The position numbers were made by a program, and so were the translations under genes. The notes beneath the pieces are model-generated. The model made no database searches. It saw only the letters and a list, made by a program, of their open reading frames with translations, and was not told the DNA's origin. This document shows, one piece after another, positions 57,278 through 64,000 of a DNA stretch of 64,000 nt; positions within the stretch are counted from its first letter, which is position 1; each line of letters begins with the position of its first letter. This stretch comes from Posidonia oceanica (Eukaryota; Streptophyta; Magnoliopsida; Alismatales; Posidoniaceae). The stretch covers positions 29,259,001-29,323,000 of the forward strand of contig JAZBRS010000023.1 in assembly GCA_037176725.1 (NCBI GenBank), in the 5' to 3' direction.

Positions 57278-57290
57278 CAAAAAGGGGGAG
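57278..57290 (+). promoter_or_regulatory. Terminal polypurine tract of the Sirevirus
   Basis: AAAAAGGGGGAGA lies 2-3 bases before the 3' LTR. It primes plus-strand synthesis. Confidence 0.88.
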
Positions 57291-57292
57291 AT

Positions 57293-58527
57293 TGTTGAAA
57301 ATAAACAATGATATATTTAATTTTGATGATAACAAATGAGACTAATGATATTACATGAGAATATATTCTTCAGTTTGTTTTTAAGATAGGTGGAATATCT
57401 GAGGAAAATCAACATGTGAAGAAACTCAAGTAAAGCTAAGAGTTCAAAAGGAAAACTCTGCATCAAGAATACATGAAGACAAGAATATTCCAAGATTACA
57501 TTATTCATGTTGTAAAAATATCTTATGTATTTTTCCTTTTCTTGATGTACTCTTAGGATGTATGTAATGATCTCCCAAATCATCCCAAAACATCTTGGAA
57601 AATATCCATATCCAAAAACCAAAGGAAAACACTTAGAAAAACCCTGAGTATAGAAGTTAGGTCAGAATTGGTATACCGAATCTATCCAAAATACCAAACC
57701 AGAGAATTTATTAAAATATGAACGTTAGGGCTAAAACGACATACCGATTTCAATCGGCATACCGAAATTAGAAACGTATCAGAACGGCATACCGGATAAT
57801 CACCGGCATACCGAAATTACGATCTAAGATTTACAACAGAGATTAATTTCGGAATACCGAAATATTTCAGTCTGCCGAATTAGTCGAACATTGTAGAATT
57901 TCGATCGACTGAATGATTTCGGCATACCGAATGTGCTAGCCTTTTGTGAACGTTGTACTAGCCGTTTGACACAACCTTGGGCCTTACTTTACCTATAAAT
58001 AGGACCCTCAAGGAACCCCCAAAGACACACCAACACATACATATCATCAAATCCTTCATATTTGAGCAAAATTCCCACCTATATTGAGAGTTCTCCTAAG
58101 TCCAGCAAGAAAGAGCCAAAATTGCCAACTTTCGCCAAAATTCTGTTGGGAGATAAAAAAGAAGTGTTGTTGTAATTGCTTTATAAATAAGGGTGCAAGC
58201 TTCTCCAAGTTTGAGAGAAGGATTCCATGGGAATTGCGGAGGAGATGATAATCTTCGTCAAGTAAGTGTTTTACTTTGAATTAAGATTAAGGGAACTCCA
58301 GAGGGGATCTGGGAGTGGACTAGGCCAGGGTTGGCTGAACCACTATACATCATTTGTGTCAATTTCATTATCTCTCTCCCTCTTCTTTGTATGTTTTAAG
58401 TAGAATACAATTTGATCTAATATTTAATTGAATTCTTCTAAGTAAAGTTAAGTAAATAATTTTAAGAGATGAAGAAAATTAAAATACTCTATTCACCCCC
58501 CTCTAGAGTAGCCTCTTGATCCTAACA
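57293..58527 (+). repeat. 3' LTR of the Sirevirus-like element
   Basis: 1235 bp, TGTTGAAAATAAAC to CCTAACA, the partner of 8396-9629. It includes the palindrome cluster at about 57665-57935. Confidence 0.92.
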
Positions 58528-58532
58528 CTAGT

Positions 58533-58972
58533 GACGCCATAGGAATGCATGGCATGGTTGAGTCTGCACCTGTCGATTTTATCATAAATTATTGTTGTCT
58601 CCCTGATTGTGGTGCAGGTTGTTTATTTCTCTTTTGCTGCAGAATGTCCCATCGTGGCTGTAAGAAAGGCAAGTCCCCTGCTGAGGAGCCCAGCTCTCGA
58701 GAGGAGGGCAGATGGCAGGGCGTGCGGACCAAGCTGTGGAGCTGGATGCACGAGATCTCTCAAGCATTTGGCAAGAGCGGCTCTAGTGGATCATCTGGGG
58801 GAGATCCGTGGTTACGCCAACTGGGCAAGCTCCACTCGCCGACGTTCAAGGGAAAAGGTAGTCCCGAGGAAAGCGAGGCATGGTTGTGGCGGATCAAGAA
58901 GATTCTGGATAGCATGGCGTGTCCAACTGAGCACTGGGTGAGATTGGCCTGTATCAGTTGGAGGGTGATGCT
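58533..58972 (+). pseudogene. Gypsy element leader and gag N-terminus, truncated
   Basis: The probable Gag ATG is 58644 (MSHRGCKKGKSPAEEP). The segment LHSPTFKGKGSPEESEAWLW, then LDSMACPTEHWVRLA, matches the start of the Del/Tekay-type Gag capsid ('F...PxEAExWL...'). At about 58970 gag is joined to the 3' LTR, so the remaining gag-pol is lost. The open frame runs on only into LTR sequence. Confidence 0.8.
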
Positions 58973-59147
58973 GATTAGCTGGTGTTGGTTCAAAGTGCAT
59001 ATAGTCGGAGTCACGTAGTTGTCCACTGTAGGTTCCTGGCACAGATTTTGTTGTAATAGCCTGTAAATATTTGCAAATGTAACATTAGTTTATGTTTAAA
59101 TTTGTTTGGGCTATTGGCTTGTGTTGGTAGCGGTGTGGGTCGTTACA
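58973..59147 (+). repeat. 3' LTR stub of the gypsy element
   Basis: Matches the last 174 bp of the 5' LTR (8159-8332), from GATTAGCT to CGTTACA. The TSD CTGCT follows at 59148. Confidence 0.88.
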
Positions 59148-59152
59148 CTGCT

Positions 59153-59805
59153 GCTTATCATCACTAGCATTGTTTGGATCAAATGATCCTAAGATGGTTT
59201 CAATCATTAGTTAATGAGGAGATTAGTTCTCAAATTACGGATCTGATGACATCCAAGGAGGTCTAGTTTTTCCTTGAAAAAAAGATTTCCACACAATCTC
59301 GTGCTAAATTTTTCATTATAAATCTGAGTTGAGCTCTCTGTGTAAAGGAGATATGTCTATCATTGAATATGTCCTTTATGCAAAATCTCTTGCATCAAAT
59401 CTTGCTACTGTTGGTCATCCATTAGATAATGATGATTTGATCCTAGCTATTCTAAATGGTCTTGGCCCTGAGTATGATTCAATTGTGTCCTCTATTGCTA
59501 GCAAATCTGATCCGATGCTATATGATGATGTCGTTGGTTTATTACTTGGACAAGAACAACGATTGCAAAAGAATCAGCCGAAGGTTGAATTTTCAATTAA
59601 TAATATTTCTAAGGAGGTTAAATCTAATGCTGGTTTTCACGGTAAGACTAAAAATAGATTTGGAGGACGTTCTGGTTCTAATCGTCCTGAGAATGATTCT
59701 TCCAAAAGGTATCAAAATTCTGGCAAGAATGGTCGTCCCTCTGTAGGCGGTGTTCAATGCCAGATTTGTGGGAGATTGAATCATTCAGCTCTTACTTGTT
59801 ACTAG
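59153..59805 (+). pseudogene. Copia element A gag, remainder
   Basis: This continues the Gag cut at 5702. Early frames are broken; from about 59329 the frame is open: LSSLCKGDMSIIEYVLYAKSL in part, LILAILNGLGPEYDSIV, LLLGQEQRLQ, then an Asn/Gly/Arg-rich tail and a knuckle-like CQICGRLNHSALTC at 59758-59799. A TAG follows directly at 59803-59805, where relatives have Gln. This is the copia nucleocapsid region. Confidence 0.82.
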
Positions 59806-60204
59806 CGCTATAATCATGCTTCTCCTTCTGCTAATGTTGCTAGTGCTACTGAATCTCTTGGACACACACAAGGATGGTACCCTGATTCAGGTGCCATGCA
59901 CCATATTACTAATTCATTGTAGAATCTTGACATAGCTCAAGAATATCATGGTCAAGATGAAGTAAGGACTGCAAATGGCTCAGGTCTGTTAATCTCTCAT
60001 ACTAGCTCTTCTTCCCTTCAAACTCCTGATTCTACTTTCAAACTTAGAAATTTTCTTTATGTGCCTAGTTTCACTAAAAATTTACTTTCTGTTCAACGTT
60101 TCACGCACGATAACTCTGTCTTTTTTGAATTTCATCCTGATCATGTTTCCATAAAGGATCAAGCAATGAAGAAACTTCTACTTTGAGGCTCCACTAATGG
60201 TGAC
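59806..60204 (+). pseudogene. Copia element A protease
   Basis: The active site WYPDSGAMHHITN (about 59876-59915) is intact, with its DSG. Then FLYVPSFTKNLLSVQRFTHD, the usual end of the copia protease, and FFEFHPDHVSIKD. Stops at about 59920 and 60184 interrupt the frame. Confidence 0.82.
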
Positions 60205-60715
60205 TTGTATTCTCTCAACTTCAATACTAAATCATACTGCTCTTCAAGCCAGCAATCAAGAAAGTCCATGATAGCTGCTATCTCACCAGTCCCTTCTGCC
60301 TTTTTAGTTCAAAATTCTTCCTCCTCCTTATGGCATTATAGGTTAGGCCATGCTAACTCTACTATAATCAATAAAGTTCTCTCTGAACTTCATGTTTCTT
60401 CTTCTTCTTTTAATAAGAAATCTTCACTTTGTGAAGCTTGTATGAAGGCTAAAAGTCATCGTCTTCCTTTGTACACAACCAATTCAATTAGCAAAAATCC
60501 TTTCGATATTGTGTTCTCTGATGTTTGGACTTCACCCATTCAATCTACTGAAGGTTTTAAATATCTGGTATCATTCATTGATGATCACAATAGATTTGTT
60601 TGGCTTTTTCCACTCTTCCAAAAGTTTGATTTTATTCAGTCTTTTTAAAGTTTCATGCCTTTGTTCAAACTCAGTTTTAATGCCAGATTAAAGCCTTGCA
60701 TTCAGATTGGGGAGG
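60205..60715 (+). pseudogene. Copia element A GAG-pre-integrase and integrase, truncated
   Basis: LWHYRLGHANSTIINKV and CEACMKAKSHRLP form the HHCC zinc site (about 60330-60470). The core follows: FDIVFSDVWTSPI (first catalytic Asp), then VSFIDDHNRFVWLFPL. A TAA at 60646 and a frame change precede the second catalytic site, cut at 60716 by the inverted long LTR just after 'SDWGG'. Confidence 0.82.
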
Positions 60716-61219
60716 TGTAGTAATCCTGAATTTCTAATCGTCCATGCACGATGCCAAAACTTGCGTGCACCAATCAAAATAGGCTCACTATATGCGGTAG
60801 GATCTGAGGGAAGAAACTTGACTCAGAAATGCTGGCAGAAAGAAGAAAAAGAAATGATAAGACAAAATCGAAGTTGCCACCGGGTCTATTAAGTTGGGAG
60901 ACAGGGAAAACCGAGGGTAATGCATGAAAAGACATGCAAAACCGGATGCAAAGAGATACGATGCAACACAATGCGATCCTATGCTATGCTATGCTATGAC
61001 TCGTGCCTAGGATGAAGGAAAGGTCATTGCAGGCCAAGAGAAAGGGCAAGGACTCCTGTTACACACGGGGAAGGTGTTAGGCACCCCCGATACGTCCGAG
61101 AATCGGTCTTTCTTAGGCAATCTCGCTCGCTAATGCAAGAAGATACATGCCTAATGCCTAAATGTAATGAATGTTTGATTGCTATGCATGGGAAATTAAC
61201 GTGCTATCTATGTGCTCAA

Positions 61220-62640
61220 TGTGGATATGGGGTTTTTTGGTGAGGGAGGAGATGATGGTGATGAAAGTGATGGCGAGATGGATGGTTCCTGGGGACGAAG
61301 AATGCCTCTTTTGGCTCCCTCTTTTGCTCGCCCTATCTTCTCTTCCTCGAGGTTCCCCTTCTTTGTATCCGACTCCGTCACTCCACGTGTGATGGAATCG
61401 GTGTGATCGCCACTCTCGGTTCACTTTCGCCAGCCCTCGAGACGCCTTTGGGGAGATGTAATGTGGTTGCGGGTTCAGCTACCTTGGGACAACGCCAGCA
61501 TTGCCCAAGGGTGCCCGTGCTTGGTAAGTTCTTTCTTCCTCCTTGTTTGACAAACGTTAGCAAAGCAAAAGCAAGACAATACAGAAGTGGATTAATATGT
61601 GTAGCAATCTATCCAGAATTAGTAAAAAAAGAAAGCAAAGGAAACGTGGTGAAATACGTACCCGAGGGGTTTGATCCCCCCGGTTGCAAATGAAAGAGAT
61701 GTATGCCTAGTTAACAGTACATGATCTTGGAATAGAAAAAAATGCTTGACTATGCTATGGAATTAAACAAATAATGACAGAAATAAAGAAAGAAATGTAT
61801 GAAACAGAGTTCCCTTTGTCTATGCATAAGGTGCAAACCATGTTAGCATGAAGCCAACAACGACAAAAGGATCCTCTAGCTAGCTCTCAGACTCTTTTCT
61901 TTCAAAAAAACTTCTCTTTTCGCTCTAAGTTCTTGAGGAGCTCACTTCTCTAAGATTTTTAATCTCAAGAGTATGTGAATTCCAAAAGCTTCTTAGCTCT
62001 TTTCCTCTCTCCAAAATCCGGCCTTGAACACTGTGGGGGTACCCATGCTTTTATAGAAGCAAGGGAGGAACAAAAAAGGACACGAATGCCAAGTCAACAG
62101 AGTTTCCTGTTTCAGAAGTGTTATACGTTGGAAAACCAGCGTATAACGTTATAAGTGAGAGAACTCGCGTATAACGACCTCCGAGGCATAACTGCCAGGA
62201 TCAGAGAAGATTCTCCAATTAAGGAGTCCTTAAGTGCGATTAAACTCGGCTTTGATGGCTTTGACCGGTCAACAAGTTCTAAAGATGGCAAAAACACAAT
62301 TTTTGGATTAGGCCAAATATGGAAAGCTTTGGCTGACTGGGTTGCCACGTTGGACGCTGCAAAGCCAGCGGCCAACGTTAGCCGCTGGAAAACCAGCGAC
62401 CAACGTTGTACGCGAACAATCCAGCGGACAACACCCTTAATCAGTTTGCCTTTCAAATTTGGTCAAGACGTGAAGAACACTCAGGTTGCCAATATTTGGG
62501 GCTTAAAAGGTATAGCAATTTGAACTTGAAAGGGACATTTAGCTCAAGCGAGATTCAGAAATGGATGGAGGGCCTCTAAGAGTGCTCTAATGCAAGGGAC
62601 TATCCTAACATGAAGGGAGTGCCAAAACGGGGTATCTACA
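61220..62640 (-). mobile_element. Solo LTR of the Tat-like element family
   Basis: It runs TGTGGATATGGGG to GTATCTACA, 1421 bp, clearly related to 14721-16031 and 54386-55684 but more divergent. The TSD is CTCAA (61215-61219) against CTCAG (62641-62645), one change. The uninterrupted relative at about 35049 reads CACTCAGCAACGCTG, so CTCAG was the original. Palindromic words occur at about 62119-62175 and 62347-62440. Confidence 0.88.
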
Positions 62641-63049
62641 CTCAGCAGCGCTGCTAGTGTTCCGAACTGGGCGAACCTTGGTTCGTGAGAACTCTTAGGT
62701 AGTAAGCATCATTGCCCTAATGCAAATGCAAGCGATAAAACAAAACTGCAGGGAAAGCTATGCAATGCAAGCGACATGCAAGGGATAAAGCAAAAGCGAG
62801 CGCGGAAGATGGTGTGAGTGCAGAAAATGATGCAAAAGCACGGAAACCAATGCAAGCGAACGATATGCAAAAGAGAAAGCAAAAGCGAGTCCGAGGCGAA
62901 AACCACGGGAAAGCGTGCAAGGCGAGGGGCAAAACCAAAACGGAGGTCAAGTAGCATGCATGGGGTAGCAGTATGTATAAGAAGTGATAAAACACGGAAA
63001 ACGGCATATGAAACCAAATCGGTGTTTTAAAATCAGGTTCAGCCAAACT

Positions 63050-64000
63050 GCAAGCGTTGGACGTTGGCAACTCCTACGCCCAACATTGGACGCTGGCATT
63101 GCTGGCGTCCAACACCTGCTGGAGGCAAACAGCATGCAGTTCTTGAGAAATCAATGCTTTCTAAGCTATATGCATGCGATGCAGATGCGGAGATGCAGTG
63201 GAATAGGTGCATGACATGCAGAGCAAACAGGACAGCAAATCAGAAGCAGATTCAGAGCAAGACGCAAGCAAAGATCAGTATTTAAACAAGCAGGGCGTTG
63301 GACGCCCGAGGGCATGGCATCCAACATTAGACGCCAGAGAGACTGGCGTCCAACACAAGCCAAAGGACAGCATAGCAAATCAGCATGCAGATGATGAACA
63401 AAATATGTAAGCATGCATTTAGACTACTGTAAGCAGGCATAGGCTAAACATGCAAGCATAGGATATGAAAAATCCAAGAAAAACAACATCTGCAATGCAT
63501 GCAAGGAAGAAAGTTCAACAAGAGCATTGGACGCGAGCTGAACCAACATCCAACGTTGGACACGAGGAACAACAGCGTACAACGCACTAGGAGGCACAAA
63601 CAAACAAAAACCCTGCATAAAACTTGGATATAAACCATAAAAGTTGAGGAGCAGTTGCTATGAAGGCTAAGCAAGCACAGAAATCATGCAAACATAGGGA
63701 TCAGAGCATCATGCAAGCACTTAAAACCAGAGTAACTGAGCAGCGACGTCAGACACTGGTAACAGCAGCGTCCAACGTAGGACGCTGAAGCCCCCAGCGT
63801 CCAACACAGACAGATAGCAGACCAAGTTGCAGAAAGAATTAAGCTCAGAATAAAGCCATTAAGCATGCATGTAAGCTACTGCAAATAGGTGAACTGGAGG
63901 CATGCAACATGGATTGAACGCATATCACAAAATAAGCATAACTTCAAAGCAATAAAGCAAGTGTAGGCATGCAGGGGCGTTGGACGTTGAAAGCACAGCA
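63050..64000. repeat. Palindromic word cluster (GTTGGACGC) in the right-hand LTR
   Basis: At least twelve words, such as GCGTTGGACGTTGG, CATTGGACGCTGGC, GCTGGCGTCCAACAC, GCGTTGGACGCCCG and AGCAGCGTCCAACGTAGGACG, lie in 950 bp. They come in inverted pairs 10-25 bp apart: about 63054-63113, 63295-63355, 63524-63583, 63750-63810 and 63977-63987. Confidence 0.8.

Larger units (their letters stand above)
8396..58527 (+). mobile_element. Sirevirus-like Ty1/copia element, full length but interrupted
   Basis: TSD CTAGT is at 8391-8395 and 58528-58532. The LTRs are 8396-9629 and 57293-58527. Net length is about 9.2 kb once the Tat insertion is removed. Order: LTR, PBS, gag with a CCHC knuckle, coiled-coil region, protease, integrase, RT, RNase H, a palindrome cluster, an env-like extra ORF, several polypurine tracts, LTR. 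That order, the DSxCSRHMTGD protease and the post-pol ORF fit the Sirevirus (SIRE/Maximus) lineage. All ORFs carry stops or frameshifts. Part of RT and a catalytic Asp of integrase are missing, so it is non-autonomous. By eye the LTRs differ at about 20 of the first 430 positions. Confidence 0.92.
5702..59147 (+). mobile_element. Ty3/gypsy (Del/Tekay-like) element, internally deleted, hosting the inner nest
   Basis: TSD CTGCT is at 5697-5701 and 59148-59152. The 5' LTR is 5702-8332, with a PBS at 8340. The start of gag lies at 58644, after the Sirevirus insertion. Gag then runs directly into the last 175 bp of the 3' LTR. Net length without inserts is about 3.3 kb, so nearly all of gag-pol and most of the 3' LTR are gone. 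The Gag pattern and LTR ends (TGTAACACC...GTTACA) fit the Del/Tekay chromovirus group, but no chromodomain or pol remains to confirm it. Confidence 0.85.
5061..60715 (+). mobile_element. Ty1/copia element A (outermost, interrupted, 3' part missing)
   Basis: The 5' LTR is at 5061-5359, followed by an initiator-tRNA-Met-type primer binding site. Gag starts at 5437, is interrupted by the gypsy element at 5702, and resumes at 59153 with the rest of gag, protease and the N-terminal half of integrase. Coding is cut again at 60716, where an inverted long LTR begins. Integrase catalytic core, RT, RNase H and the 3' LTR would lie beyond the window. About 2.2 kb of this element is present after removing the inserts. 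Its lineage within Ty1/copia is not assigned. Confidence 0.8.
60716..64000 (-). mobile_element. Inverted long LTR (Tat/Ogre-related), interrupted, running out of the window
   Basis: It starts TGTAGTAATCC at 60716, like solo LTR 3 at 34499. It holds a GTTGCCACC segment at about 60875 and the conserved block at about 61045-61113. A solo LTR of the Tat-like family is inserted at 61220. Beyond it, 62646 on matches the LTR again (CAGCGCTGCTAGTGTTCCG; compare 35059). From about 63050 many GTTGGACGC words follow that solo LTR 3 lacks, so this is a different subfamily. The right end lies outside, so solo LTR or full element is open. Confidence 0.75.

Overview
This window is repeat-rich plant nuclear DNA. 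It is almost certainly heterochromatin from an angiosperm with a large genome, probably a eudicot, but I cannot name the species. Evidence: LTR retrotransposons of recognisable plant lineages fill nearly all of it (Sirevirus-like Ty1/copia, Tat/Ogre-like Ty3/gypsy with a second RNase H, a Del/Tekay-like Ty3/gypsy). Several have TG...CA ends and perfect 5-bp target-site duplications (TSDs). I see no intact single-copy host gene.

Layout, outside in. (0) Left flank 1-5060: non-coding, with a 2.3-kb solo LTR (1596-3919, TSD ATAGT). (1) Ty1/copia element A starts at 5061 (LTR 5061-5359) and resumes at 59153-60715. (2) It is split by a Ty3/gypsy element (5702-59147, TSD CTGCT) reduced by an internal deletion to a 5' LTR, a gag fragment and a 3' LTR stub. 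(3) That is split by a Sirevirus-like copia element (8396-58527, TSD CTAGT, LTRs about 1.23 kb). (4) That is split by a roughly 24-kb Tat/Ogre-like element in minus orientation (14721-55684, TSD CAATT, LTRs about 1.3 kb). (5-7) The Tat RNase H gene is split by three solo LTRs of one roughly 5.5-kb LTR family, each inside the last: 29797-46494 (TSD CATAC), 32792-44176 (TSD ACTGC), and 34499-40100, inverted (TSD GCGAG). On the right, another inverted LTR of that long-LTR class starts at 60716 and leaves the window. It contains a solo LTR of the Tat family (61220-62640). All coordinates were read by eye.

The most unusual part is the Tat-like element. On the strand opposite its gag-pol, between the end of pol and its 3' LTR, it carries three genes in a row (19034-20391, 20780-23749, 24644-25989). 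The middle one encodes a recognisable plant mobile domain (PMD; MAIN/MAIL1-like) and a C-terminal coiled coil, with seven apparent GT-AG introns. The other two look like PMD relatives, each with one intron. All carry premature stops. Every space around these genes, the 5' leader and the LTRs hold clusters of one short motif, GTTGGACGC or GTTATACGC, and its reverse complement, often as hairpins. Other families here use different palindromic words in the same way: TTCGG..ACCGAA in the Sirevirus and gypsy LTRs, and GTCGCC..GGCGAC in the left solo LTR.

All coding regions are decayed, mostly by changes that look like C:G to T:A transitions creating stops, plus frameshifts and deletions. Nothing in the window looks able to move by itself.
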